Positions 56,395 through 64,000 of a DNA stretch of 64,000 nucleotides are shown one piece after another. Position numbers and translations under genes: made by a program. Positions within the stretch are counted from its first letter, which is position 1; every line of letters starts with the position of its first letter. Below the pieces are notes generated by a model. That model was not told the DNA's origin. It saw only the letters and a program-made list of their open reading frames with translations, and did no database searches. The DNA lies in the NCBI RefSeq assembly GCF_003369795.1, contig NZ_CP026730.1, positions 6,315,001 through 6,379,000 of the forward strand. Reading direction: 5' to 3'. The stretch is from Streptomyces sp. CB09001 (lineage in GTDB: Bacteria; Actinomycetota; Actinomycetes; Streptomycetales; Streptomycetaceae).

Positions 56395-57332
56395 GCCGGG
56401 TGCGGGAGCTGGTCCGGCCGGCCCGGCTCGCCCCCGGCGCCCGGGTGGCCGTCGTCGCGCCCAGCGGACCCGTGCCCGAGGAGCGGCTCCAGGCGGGGCT
56501 CGACGTGCTGCGGGGCTGGGACCTCGACCCGGTCGTGGCGCCGCACGTCCTGGACCGGCACGGCACCTTCGACTACCTCGCGGGCACCGACGCCGACCGG
56601 GCCGCCGACCTCCAGGCCGCCTGGTGCGACCCGGCCGTGGACGCCGTGCTGTGCGCCCGCGGCGGATACGGCGTCCAGCGCATGGCCGACCTGCTCGACT
56701 GGGAGGCGATGCGCGCGGCCGGTCCCAAGGTGTTCGTCGGCTTCAGCGACATCACCGCACTGCACGAGGCGTTCGCCACCCGCCTCGGCCTGGTCACCCT
56801 GCACGGGCCGATGGCGGCCGGGATCGACTTCATCAAGAACGCCCGGGCGCAGGAGCACCTGCGGGCCACCCTGTTCGACCCGGAGACGGTCCGCGTGATC
56901 ACCTCCGGCGGCACACCGCTGGTGCCCGGCCGGGCCCGCGGCGTCACCCTGGGCGGCTGCCTCGCCCTGCTCGCCTCCGACCTGGGCACCCCGCACGCCC
57001 GGCCCTCCGCGCGCGGCGGCCTGCTGTGCCTGGAGGACGTGGGGGAGGAGACGTACCGCATCGACCGCTACCTCACGCAGTTGCTGCGCTCCGGCTGGCT
57101 CGAAGGAGTAGGCGGCGTGCTGCTCGGCTCGTGGGCCGAGTGCGGGCCCTACGAACGGCTGCGGCCCCTGCTGGCCGACCGGCTCGGCGGCCTCGGCGTG
57201 CCGGTCGTCGAGGACTTCGGGTTCGGGCACTGCGAGGGGGCGCTGACCGTCCCGTTCGGCGTACCGGCGGAACTCGACGCGGACGCGGGCACCCTGACGC
57301 TGGACCGGCCGGCGCTGCGCCGCCCGTCGTAG
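56391..57332 (+). CDS. S66 family LD-carboxypeptidase (LdcA-like)
   Basis: 313 aa. VAVVAPSGPVPEERLQAGLD, LCARGGYGVQRMADLLDW, the nucleophile Ser119 in VFVGFSDITALH, Glu in LCLEDVGEETYRIDRY and His in FGFGHCEGALTVPFG give the Ser-Glu-His triad of LD-carboxypeptidases. Known members cut the L-diaminopimelate-D-alanine bond of muropeptides during recycling; some relatives hydrolyse microcin C. It is cytoplasmic. It begins inside the S9 stop codon (ATGA), so the operon is continuous. Confidence 0.93.
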   Translation: MSRVRELVRPARLAPGARVAVVAPSGPVPEERLQAGLDVLRGWDLDPVVAPHVLDRHGTFDYLAGTDADRAADLQAAWCDPAVDAVLCARGGYGVQRMADLLDWEAMRAAGPKVFVGFSDITALHEAFATRLGLVTLHGPMAAGIDFIKNARAQEHLRATLFDPETVRVITSGGTPLVPGRARGVTLGGCLALLASDLGTPHARPSARGGLLCLEDVGEETYRIDRYLTQLLRSGWLEGVGGVLLGSWAECGPYERLRPLLADRLGGLGVPVVEDFGFGHCEGALTVPFGVPAELDADAGTLTLDRPALRRPS

Positions 57333-57341
57333 GCTGACCGC

Positions 57342-57938
57342 ATGCCGCACACCCCGTCCCGCCACCTCGCCGAGGGCCCGCGCGTGGGCATCCGGCACTT
57401 CGCCTACGCGGACGCCGCCGAGTTCACCGCCCGGGCCCGTCAGAGCAAGGACCTGCACCACCCCTGGCTCTTCCCGCCGGACAGCGTCCAGGCGTACGAG
57501 GCCTACGCGGGCCGGCTCATCGAGGACCGCACCAAGGCCGGGTTCCTGGTGTGCGAGAAGGGTGCGGCGGCGGACGGAGCGGGAGGCGTGGAGGGCCCGG
57601 TGCCGGACGGCGGCGCCATCGCCGGGTTCGTCAACATCAACAACATCGTCGAGGGCGGCTTCCTCAGCGGCGCGCTCGGCTACGGCGCGTTCGCGCACGC
57701 GGTCGGCCGGGGGCTGATGCGTGAGGGTCTGGACCTCGTGGTGCGGTACGCGTTCGGGCCGATGCGCCTGCACCGGCTGGAGATCAACGTCCAGCCGGGC
57801 AACGCCGCCTCGATCGCGCTGGCCCGCGCCTGCGGCTTCCACCTGGAGGGCTTCTCGCCGAAAATGCTCCACATCGACGGCGCCTGGCGCGACCATCAGC
57901 GCTGGGCGATCACCGCCGAGACCGTGACCTCCGGTTGA
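57342..57938 (+). CDS. GNAT N-acetyltransferase, RimJ/RimL-like
   Basis: 198 aa. GVGIRHF-type N-terminus (VGIRHFAYADAAEFTARARQ), VNINNIVEGGFLSGALGYGA, and LHRLEINVQPGNAASIALAR then ACGFHLEGFSP are standard for RimJ/L acetyltransferases. It starts nine bases after the LD-carboxypeptidase stop and is probably the last gene of the operon. It may acetylate a peptide or amino acid produced by it. It overlaps the convergent DUF6204-like gene by 29 bp. Confidence 0.87.
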   Translation: MPHTPSRHLAEGPRVGIRHFAYADAAEFTARARQSKDLHHPWLFPPDSVQAYEAYAGRLIEDRTKAGFLVCEKGAAADGAGGVEGPVPDGGAIAGFVNINNIVEGGFLSGALGYGAFAHAVGRGLMREGLDLVVRYAFGPMRLHRLEINVQPGNAASIALARACGFHLEGFSPKMLHIDGAWRDHQRWAITAETVTSG

Positions 57939-58254
57939 TCTTCATCGTGTCGAGGTCCGTCACCGTGGACCCGAGACCGCGGAACCGGTAGCCGAGCCCG
58001 CACAGCAGGCCCTCCGCCCGGCCCGCGATCGCGCCCGCCATCTCCTCGCCGTCCGCCGCGTCCGACACCACCACGTAACGCATCGAGAAGTGCCTCAGCG
58101 GTGCGGGCTCGTAGGCCGGCGTCCCCTCCTCGGTGAACCGCATGCCCGGCATCCCGTGCTCGCCCGCCTCGGCGAGCAACCGGGCCCGGGCGTCCTCGGT
58201 CAGCCCCTCCCAGGTGCCCCGGACGATCACCCGGCAGGTGTGGTGCTCACTCAC
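57910..58254 (-). CDS. Small hypothetical protein, DUF6204-like
   Basis: 114 aa. HHTCRVIVRGTWEGLTEDAR then ARLLAEAGEHGMPGMRFTEE and a strand with FSMRYVVVSD match the Streptomyces family I know as DUF6204, from memory. No catalytic motif. GTG 58254 is taken as the start because the family begins with this strand. Its 3' end overlaps the GNAT gene by 29 bp in a tail-to-tail arrangement. Confidence 0.7.
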   Translation of the reverse strand: MSEHHTCRVIVRGTWEGLTEDARARLLAEAGEHGMPGMRFTEEGTPAYEPAPLRHFSMRYVVVSDAADGEEMAGAIAGRAEGLLCGLGYRFRGLGSTVTDLDTMKINRRSRSRR

Positions 58255-58408
58255 GTACCCGCTCTCCTTCGCATGCCTACGCACCGACCGCCCGACCCCA
58301 AGCCCTGTCAGCCCCGTGCCCCAGGGAATTAAACGTGAGCCACGTCGCCCCGACCCGGCCGGCGGAACCCCTGTTCACCGCGCCGGGGAGCGGCTTCCAT
58401 GGGGAACC

Positions 58409-60370
58409 GTGACGACGATCCGACGCGAGGTACTGACCCTGCCCGCCGTGCCGCTGGGGCCGGACAACCCCCTGCCGCCGCTGCGCCCCCTGGACGAGGC
58501 CCACCGCATCGACGAACGGGACCGGGCGGGCCTGCCCCGCGACATGGCCCGCCAGATCGACTACGAGCCCCTGCGCAGTCTGCTGCCCGCACAGGTCCGG
58601 GACGGCTACGGCCGCGGGCGCCGACCGCGCGAGCTGGACGCCCTCGTCATCGAGAACGACCGGCTGCGGGCCACCGTCCTGCCGGCCCTCGGCGGCCGCA
58701 TCGCCTCCCTCCACCACAAGCCCACCGACCGTGAACTGCTCTACGTCAACCCCGTGCTCCAGCCCGCCAACTTCGCCCTCAACGGCGCCTGGTTCTCCGG
58801 CGGCATCGAATGGAACATGGGCGCCACCGGCCACACCACCCTGTCCTGCTCGCCCGTGCACGCAGCGCGCGTCCCCGCGCCCGACGGCGGGGAGATGCTG
58901 CGCCTGTGGGAGTGGGAGCGGCTGCGCGACCTGCCCTTCCAGGTCGACCTGTGGCTGCCGGAGGGCTCGGACTTCCTCTACGTCGGCGCCCGCATCCGCA
59001 ACCCGCACGAACGCCCGGTGCCCACCTACTGGTGGTCCAACATCGCAGTCCCCGAGGACCGCCGCGTCCTCGCCCCGGCCGACGAGGCCTGGCACTTCGG
59101 ATATGAGCGCCGCCTGCGCCGGGTGCCCGTCCCGGAGTACGGCGGGATCGACCGGACGTACCCACTGAACAGCACCTACGCCGCCGACTACTTCTACGAG
59201 GTGCCGGACGACCGGCGCCGCTGGATCGCCGCGCTCGACGAGGACGGTCACGGGCTGGTGCAGACCTCGACCGACCTGCTGCGCGGCCGCAAGCTGTTCG
59301 TGTGGGGCACCGGATCGGGCGGACGCCGCTGGCAGGAGTGGCTCACCGAACCCGGCACCGGCGGCTACTGCGAGATCCAGGCCGGACTCGTCCGCACCCA
59401 GCTCGAACACGTCAAGCTGGAGGCGGAGAGCGAGGTGTCCTGGCTGGAGGCGTACGGACCGCTCGACACCTCCCCGCAGGGCGACTGGCACACCGTGCTG
59501 CGCCGGGCCGAGGACCGGCTGGCGGACGCCCTGCCGCGGGCCGACGTCGACGCCGCGTACGACGCCTGGCGGCCGGGTGCCGACAGCGAGCCCGGCGAGC
59601 GCCTGGCCACCGGATCGGGCTGGGGCGCGCTGGAGGTGCTGCGGGCCGGCTGGAAGCTGCCCGGCACACCCTTCGACGAGGACACCCTCGGCGAGGAACA
59701 GCGGCCCTGGCTGCACCTGTTGCGCGCCGGGGCACTGCCCGAGCCGCAGCACGACGAGCCGCCCGGCGCCACGCTGGTCTCCCGGCCCTGGCGGGACATG
59801 CTGGAGACCACGGCCGCCACGCCGTCGGCCGAGTACCACCTCGGTGTCGCCCAGTGGCACGGCGACGACCGGGCACAGGCGGTGCGCAGCTGGGAGCGCG
59901 GCCTCGAGTCCGCCACGGACCGCTGGCCGTTGCTGCGCTGCCTCGCCGTCGCCGACCAGGAGGACGGCCACCACGAGCGCGCCGCCGACCGGTACGCGGA
60001 GGCCTTCGACGACCTGTGCGCACGCCGGACCGACGCGGCGAGGGAGGACGCCGGGTGGGCGGCCGTCACCGCGTCCCTCGGCCGGGAGGCGATCGGGGCG
60101 CTGCTGGCGGCCGGGCGTACCGCGGACGCCCGGGCCGTGTGGGAGCGGCTGGACCCCGAGACCCGGGCCCGCGGCCGGTTCCGGCTGATCGAGGCCGAGC
60201 TGCTGGCAGCGGAGGGCCGGCGCGAGGACGCGCGGGCCGTGTTCGACGAGGGCTTCGAGGTCGCCGATCTGAGGGAGGGCGCCGACGGCATCGGCCTGCT
60301 GTGGGCGCGGCTGGACGACGCACCGCTCCCGGCCCGCTACGACTTCCGGATGTGGCCGGACGGCGAGTGA
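58409..60370 (+). CDS. DUF5107-like protein with TPR-like C-terminus
   Basis: 653 aa. About 70-370 is a galactose-mutarotase-like beta-sandwich: LRATVLPALGGRIASLHHKP, NGAWFSGGIEWNMGATGHTT, YWWSNIAVPEDRRVLAPADE and LFVWGTGSGGRRWQEWLTEP. About 490-640 is helical and TPR-like: YHLGVAQWHGDDRAQAVRSW, ERAADRYAEAFDDL, ARAVWERLDPETRAR. This architecture is labelled DUF5107 and may act in carbohydrate handling; the activity is unknown. GTG 58409 precedes TTIRREVLTL. The first 60 residues look flexible. Confidence 0.8.
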   Translation: MTTIRREVLTLPAVPLGPDNPLPPLRPLDEAHRIDERDRAGLPRDMARQIDYEPLRSLLPAQVRDGYGRGRRPRELDALVIENDRLRATVLPALGGRIASLHHKPTDRELLYVNPVLQPANFALNGAWFSGGIEWNMGATGHTTLSCSPVHAARVPAPDGGEMLRLWEWERLRDLPFQVDLWLPEGSDFLYVGARIRNPHERPVPTYWWSNIAVPEDRRVLAPADEAWHFGYERRLRRVPVPEYGGIDRTYPLNSTYAADYFYEVPDDRRRWIAALDEDGHGLVQTSTDLLRGRKLFVWGTGSGGRRWQEWLTEPGTGGYCEIQAGLVRTQLEHVKLEAESEVSWLEAYGPLDTSPQGDWHTVLRRAEDRLADALPRADVDAAYDAWRPGADSEPGERLATGSGWGALEVLRAGWKLPGTPFDEDTLGEEQRPWLHLLRAGALPEPQHDEPPGATLVSRPWRDMLETTAATPSAEYHLGVAQWHGDDRAQAVRSWERGLESATDRWPLLRCLAVADQEDGHHERAADRYAEAFDDLCARRTDAAREDAGWAAVTASLGREAIGALLAAGRTADARAVWERLDPETRARGRFRLIEAELLAAEGRREDARAVFDEGFEVADLREGADGIGLLWARLDDAPLPARYDFRMWPDGE

Positions 60371-60403
60371 GCCCCGACCGGCCCCCCATGCCTTTCCGGG
60401 GCC

Positions 60404-60751
60404 CTACTGCTGCCGGTCCACGTACTCGTAGATCGCCCCGTCCGGGTGCCGGGCGATCAGGTTGCGGCCCACGGGCGTGGCGACCGGGCCGGCGATGATG
60501 TCGGCGCCCAGTGAGCCGAGTACGCGATGGGTCTCCTCGACGTCCGACACGGCGATCGTCGCGGTCACCTTGCGCAGCACCTCGAGTTGGGACTCGGGTC
60601 CGCTCATCAGCAGGAAGCAGCCGACGGCGGCGACCTGGACGCCGCCGCGTTCGAAGCGAAGCGCCTCGCCGCCCGCCAGACCCTCGTAGAAGGGGATCGC
60701 CTTGTCCAGGTCGTCGACGTAGATGCGCAGTGTGGCTCCCAGAATGTCCAT
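60404..60751 (-). CDS. VOC family (glyoxalase/bleomycin-resistance fold) protein
   Basis: 115 aa. It shows ATLRIYVDDLDKAIPFYEGL and ATIAVSDVEETHRVLGSLGA, the two beta-alpha-beta-beta-beta units of the VOC fold, ending in AIYEYVDRQQ. Metal-binding residues are only partly conserved (no HxxE pattern in the first unit), so the enzymatic role is unclear. ATG 60751 starts the conserved strand. Convergent with the DUF5107-like gene. Confidence 0.85.
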   Translation of the reverse strand: MDILGATLRIYVDDLDKAIPFYEGLAGGEALRFERGGVQVAAVGCFLLMSGPESQLEVLRKVTATIAVSDVEETHRVLGSLGADIIAGPVATPVGRNLIARHPDGAIYEYVDRQQ

Positions 60752-60831
60752 ACGGACGAGCCTAGTTGGGTCGGCCTGGCGTCCACTCCCGGTCCGGCCA
60801 TGGAAGCCGGACCGGCGGGTACCCGCAACGC

Positions 60832-61362
60832 ATGGACCGCATGGATCACTTGGAACACCTGGACAGGCAACTGGTCGACGAACTGGCGCAGGTGGCACGC
60901 GAGACCGTGCGCGACGAACTGCATGAGCAGACCCGCAGGCAGCGCCGCAAGGCCACGCTGTACGCCGCGTCCGGCACCGCCGCCCTCTACGCGGGCGCCG
61001 CCGTCGCGCTCGCCGTGGGACTGGCGCTCGCCCTCGCACTCCCGGGCTGGGCCGCCGCGCTGATCACGGCCGCCCTTCTGGGCGTCGCGGCGTACCTGCT
61101 GCGCGGCGCGGCCCGGCCGCACCCGTCGCGGCCGGGTCCGGCACCCGGCACCGGGCACGACCACGTCCCCGGAGACGGTGCGCCCGCGGGGCCCCCGGGC
61201 GGACCCGGCGTGCCGTACCCGCCGATGCCACCCGTCGCCCCCGGCGGTGTGGGCGGCGCGACCGGCGCCCCGGGCGCGGGCACACCCGCACCGGGCGGCA
61301 CCGGTCCCGCGGCACCGCGCCAGGACGACCTCGACCCCGAGAACAAACGCGGGCGCGGCTGA
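60832..61362 (+). CDS. Membrane protein resembling phage-holin superfamily III (putative)
   Basis: 176 aa. A charged N-terminal helix (LVDELAQVARETVRDELHEQ) is followed by two membrane helices (ASGTAALYAGAAVALAVGLA; WAAALITAALLGVAAYLL), typical of the so-called holin-like family found in many actinobacteria. The C-terminal 75 residues are Pro/Gly-rich and low in complexity. The name reflects the family, not a proven phage role. ATG 60832 or 60841 may start it. A perfect 18-bp terminator follows. Confidence 0.75.
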   Translation: MDRMDHLEHLDRQLVDELAQVARETVRDELHEQTRRQRRKATLYAASGTAALYAGAAVALAVGLALALALPGWAAALITAALLGVAAYLLRGAARPHPSRPGPAPGTGHDHVPGDGAPAGPPGGPGVPYPPMPPVAPGGVGGATGAPGAGTPAPGGTGPAAPRQDDLDPENKRGRG

Positions 61363-61375
61363 CCGGCCGAGCACC

Positions 61376-61416
61376 GGGGTACGCCCGCACCGACGGCATC
61401 GGTGCGGGCGTACCCC
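61376..61416. terminator. Perfect 18-bp stem terminator between convergent genes
   Basis: GGGGTACGCCCGCACCGA (61376-61393) pairs perfectly with 61399-61416 across a 5-nt loop. It lies 13 bp after the holin-like gene and 15 bp before the stop of the convergent F420-type gene, serving both. Confidence 0.9.
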
Positions 61417-61431
61417 AGTGTCCCGTCCGTG

Positions 61432-62394
61432 TCAGGCGGCCTGTTGGAGCTGCGGCAGCACCTTGGTGCGGTAGAGGTCGAAGAAGCCGCGCAGATCCGG
61501 GCCGATCTGGTTGACGTAGACCCGGTCGAAGCCGGCGTCGGCGAACTGCTTCAGCTCCGCCACGTGCTCGTCCACGTCGTCGCCGCACACCCGGCTGTCG
61601 CGGACCATGTCCTCGGTGACCAGGGTCTGCGCCTGCTCGAAGTGTTTCGGCGAGGGCAGCACCTGGCCCAGCTCGCCGGGCAGCTGCTCGTTGGCCCACA
61701 GCCGGTGCACGGTGCGCACGGCCGCGTCCCGGTCGGTGTCGTAGCAGACCTTGGTGCCGCCGCTGACCAGCTTCCCGCCGCCCCCGCCCTTTCGGTACTG
61801 CTCCACCATCGAGGTGTCCGGCATCATCGTGATGTAGCCGTCGCCGACCCGGGCCGCCAGCTTCGTCGCCGCCGGGCCGAAGCCCGAGATGTCGATCGGG
61901 ACCGGCTCGTCGGGCACCGTGTACAGGCGGGCGTTCTCCACCGTGTAGTGGGTGCCGTGGTGGTTGACCTCCTCGCCGGTGAGCAGCCGGCGCATGATCT
62001 GGATGGCTTCCTCCAGCATCTCCAGCCGTACGTGCGCGGCCGGCCAGGCGTCGCCGAAGATGTGCTCGTTCAGTGCCTCGCCGGTGCCGACGCCCAGCCG
62101 GAACCGGCCGTTCGTCATCACCGCGCTGGTCGCCGCGGCCTGCGCCACCACCGCCGGATGGATGCGTACGGTCGGGCAGGTCACCGCGGTCTCGATCGGC
62201 AGGGACACGGCGTCGGACAGGGCGCCGATGACCGACCACACGAAGGGGCTCTGGCCCTGTTCGCCGTTCCAGGGGTGGTAGTGGTCGGAGATCCACAGCG
62301 CCTGGAATCCGGCCTGCTCGGCCATCCGGGCCTGCTCGATCAGCTCCGCGGGACCGTACTGCTCGCACGAGAGGAAATAGCCGTACTCGGGCAT
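61432..62394 (-). CDS. F420-dependent LLM-class oxidoreductase (TIGR03557-like)
   Basis: 320 aa. FLSCEQYGPAELIEQARMAE then QAGFQALWISDHYHPW, TCPTVRIHPAVVAQAAATSA, RLGVGTGEALNEHIFGDAWP and CGDDVDEHVAELKQFADAGF match the glucose-6-phosphate-dehydrogenase-like F420 family. The cofactor assignment is by similarity. ATG 62394 starts the conserved MPEYGYF. The gene is divergent from the FAD gene; the 183-bp gap 62395-62577 shows no clear promoter. Confidence 0.87.
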   Translation of the reverse strand: MPEYGYFLSCEQYGPAELIEQARMAEQAGFQALWISDHYHPWNGEQGQSPFVWSVIGALSDAVSLPIETAVTCPTVRIHPAVVAQAAATSAVMTNGRFRLGVGTGEALNEHIFGDAWPAAHVRLEMLEEAIQIMRRLLTGEEVNHHGTHYTVENARLYTVPDEPVPIDISGFGPAATKLAARVGDGYITMMPDTSMVEQYRKGGGGGKLVSGGTKVCYDTDRDAAVRTVHRLWANEQLPGELGQVLPSPKHFEQAQTLVTEDMVRDSRVCGDDVDEHVAELKQFADAGFDRVYVNQIGPDLRGFFDLYRTKVLPQLQQAA

Positions 62395-62577
62395 GAGGGG
62401 GTGCCTCCGGGCAGGGAGCGGGGGTGGGTCGGGGGCCGGGTACCCGGGCGAGGTGCCGGAAACCGGCGGCCCGGCGGTTCCTCGCGGACGTGCCGCGACT
62501 TCCCCGCGGACGTTTGGCCGCCCCGGCCGAGGGGACGCGGAAGGCCCACGAGGTACGCGACAGCCCGGAGGCGAACC

Positions 62578-64000
62578 GTGAGCCGACCCCGCATCGTGAT
62601 CGTCGGTGCCGGCTTCGCCGGGTACCGGACGGCCCGCACCCTGTCCCGGCTCACCCGGCACCAGGCCGACATCACCCTGCTCAACCCGACCGACTACTTC
62701 CTCTACCTGCCCCTGCTGCCCCAGGTCGCCGCCGGAATCCTGGAACCGCGCCGGGTCAGCGTGTCCCTGTCGGGCACGCTGCCGCACGTACGGCTCGTGC
62801 TCGGCGAGGCCGACGGCATCGACCTCGACGGGCACACCGTGCACTACACGGGCCCGGAGGGCGAGGAGGGCACGCTGCCCTACGACCGGCTGGTACTCGC
62901 CGCGGGCAGCGTCAACAAACTGCTGCCCATCCCCGGCGTCGCCGAGCACGCCCACGGCTTCCGCGGGCTGCCGGAGGCGCTCTACCTGCGCGACCACGTG
63001 ACCCGGCAGGTGGAGCTGGCCGCCGCGGCCGACGACCGGGCCGAGTGCGCCGCGCGGTGCACCTTCGTCGTGGTCGGCGCGGGCTACACCGGCACCGAGG
63101 TCGCCGCGCACGGCGCGATGTACACCGACGCGCAGGTCCGCAAGCACCCGATGCGCACCGGCATGCGGCCGCGCTGGATGCTGCTCGACGTGGCGCCCCG
63201 GGTCATGCCCGAGATGGACGAACGGCTCTCCCGCACGGCCGAGCGGGTACTGCGGCAGCGGGGCGTCGACGTGCGGATGGGGACCTCCGTGAAGGAGGCC
63301 ACGCACGACGGGGTCGTACTGACCGACGGGTCCACCGTCGACACCCGCACACTCGTGTGGTGCGTGGGCGTGCGGCCCGACCCGCTGGTGGAGTCCCTGG
63401 GCCTGCCCATGGAGCGCGGCCGGCTGCTCGTCGACCCCCACCTCCAGGTGCCGGGACGGCCCGAGCTGTTCGCCTGCGGTGACGTGGCGGCGGTGCCCGA
63501 CCTGAACCAGCCGGGCCAGTACACGCCGATGACCGCACAGCACGCCTGGCGGCACGGCAAGGTCTGCGCCCACAACGTCGTCGCCTCGCTCGGCCGGGGG
63601 AAACGGCGGGCCTACCGCCACCGGGACATGGGGTTCGTCGTGGACCTCGGCGGCGCGAAGGCCGCGGCCAACCCGCTCGGCGTGCCGATGTCCGGCCCGG
63701 CGGCGGGTGCGGTCACCCGCGGGTACCACCTCGCGGCGATGCCGGGCAACCGCGTGCGGGTCGCCGCCGACTGGCTGCTCGACGCGGTACTGCCCCGCCA
63801 GGCCGTACAGCTGGGTCTCGTACGGTCCTGGTCGGTGCCGCTGGAGTCGTCGTCCCCGGAGGTCGCGCGGGTGCCGGGAGGTCCGGAGCGGACCGGCGAG
63901 AGCGCCGGGGCAGCCGGGCAGCACCCCGACGGCGACGAGGCGAGGAACCGGCCGGGCGGTCAGCCCGCGAACGAGCAGCCGGGCGGCGAGCCCGCGAACG
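62578..64000 (+). CDS. NAD(P)/FAD-dependent oxidoreductase, type-II NADH-dehydrogenase-like (3' end outside window)
   Basis: At least 474 aa and still open at the window edge. IVIVGAGFAGYRTARTL binds FAD, FVVVGAGYTGTEVAAHG binds NAD(P), and ELFACGDVAAVPDLN is the C-terminal FAD signature. YFLYLPLLPQVAAGIL and YTPMTAQHAWRHGKV match type-II NADH:quinone oxidoreductases. It should pass electrons from NADH to quinones at the membrane. GTG 62578 follows GGAG. After about residue 440 the protein becomes low-complexity Pro/Gly/Glu (PGGQPANEQPGGEPAN) with a DNA repeat that may continue past 64000. Confidence 0.88.
   Translation, partial: MSRPRIVIVGAGFAGYRTARTLSRLTRHQADITLLNPTDYFLYLPLLPQVAAGILEPRRVSVSLSGTLPHVRLVLGEADGIDLDGHTVHYTGPEGEEGTLPYDRLVLAAGSVNKLLPIPGVAEHAHGFRGLPEALYLRDHVTRQVELAAAADDRAECAARCTFVVVGAGYTGTEVAAHGAMYTDAQVRKHPMRTGMRPRWMLLDVAPRVMPEMDERLSRTAERVLRQRGVDVRMGTSVKEATHDGVVLTDGSTVDTRTLVWCVGVRPDPLVESLGLPMERGRLLVDPHLQVPGRPELFACGDVAAVPDLNQPGQYTPMTAQHAWRHGKVCAHNVVASLGRGKRRAYRHRDMGFVVDLGGAKAAANPLGVPMSGPAAGAVTRGYHLAAMPGNRVRVAADWLLDAVLPRQAVQLGLVRSWSVPLESSSPEVARVPGGPERTGESAGAAGQHPDGDEARNRPGGQPANEQPGGEPAN

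Noticed and set aside
60832..61362. Prophage remnant suggested by the holin-like protein
   Set aside because: No other phage genes, attachment repeats or integrase are near. This holin-like family is common as a chromosomal membrane protein in actinobacteria.
1..64000. tRNA, rRNA, CRISPR arrays and insertion sequences
   Set aside because: Looking through the intergenic regions I found no cloverleaf with a GTTCGAnnC arm in place, no regularly spaced identical 25-40 bp repeats, and no transposase or terminal inverted repeats. A tRNA scan could still find something I missed.

Overview
The window is high-GC actinobacterial DNA. Third codon positions are almost all G or C, GTG and TTG starts are common, stop/start overlaps are frequent, HrdB-like promoters can be read, and one gene carries a TTA codon. 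Everything fits a Streptomyces chromosome: a complete ethylmalonyl-CoA gene set next to psd-pssA, a SpoIIE-type phosphatase with its own ATPase domain, F420/LLM-type oxidoreductases and an Rv2578c-type radical SAM protein. No rRNA, tRNA, CRISPR array, prophage or intact insertion sequence was seen. I ran no searches; family names come from reading the translated sequence.

Layout. 0-4 kb: the end of an alpha/beta hydrolase translationally coupled to a crotonase/hydroxyacyl-CoA-dehydrogenase fusion, then a small protein, an ECF sigma factor and a membrane protein. 4-12 kb: housekeeping and metabolic genes (gamma-glutamyltransferase, inositol-phosphatase-like enzyme, tandem GNAT, quinone-reductase-like flavoprotein with a divergent AraC regulator, FAD oxidoreductase coupled to a macro-domain hydrolase). 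12-19 kb: a small membrane protein, a relic of an ABC-transporter ATPase beside a 9-bp tandem repeat, a membrane-anchored ricin-B lectin protein, and a very large exported GH2 beta-galactosidase with a LamG-like insertion. 19-25 kb: an NmtR-like metal sensor with a clear operator and a divergent P1B-4 metal ATPase, then DNA alkylation repair (Ada-AlkA fusion and Ogt), an LLM oxidoreductase, a sirtuin and a Nudix hydrolase. 25-30 kb: glycerate kinase, an unrecognised two-module protein, and pssA/psd for phosphatidylethanolamine.

30-39 kb is one metabolic block on the minus strand: ccr, ecm, mcl, mch and mcd in a tight operon (ethylmalonyl-CoA pathway: crotonyl-CoA to glyoxylate, propionyl-CoA and acetyl-CoA). 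Upstream lie a TetR regulator and a duplicated 3-hydroxybutyryl-CoA dehydrogenase that can supply crotonyl-CoA. The ccr promoter has a perfect 15-bp palindrome exactly inside its 17-bp -35/-10 spacer.

39-52 kb holds a HEAT-repeat protein with a TTA codon, acetyltransferases, RidA, a secreted tripeptidyl-aminopeptidase-like hydrolase, a radical SAM gene behind a LexA-type SOS box, an MFS exporter fused to three carboxypeptidase-regulatory-like modules, and the multidomain phosphatase. 52-58 kb is the most interesting stretch: a tightly packed run of M55 D-aminopeptidase, M20 peptidase, S9 peptidase, S66 LD-carboxypeptidase and a GNAT enzyme, preceded by a near-consensus DasR-type (dre) operator. 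This suggests peptide or peptidoglycan-peptide salvage tied to amino-sugar status. 58-64 kb carries a DUF5107-like protein, a VOC protein, a holin-like membrane protein, an F420-dependent oxidoreductase and a type-II NADH-dehydrogenase-like gene that runs off the end.
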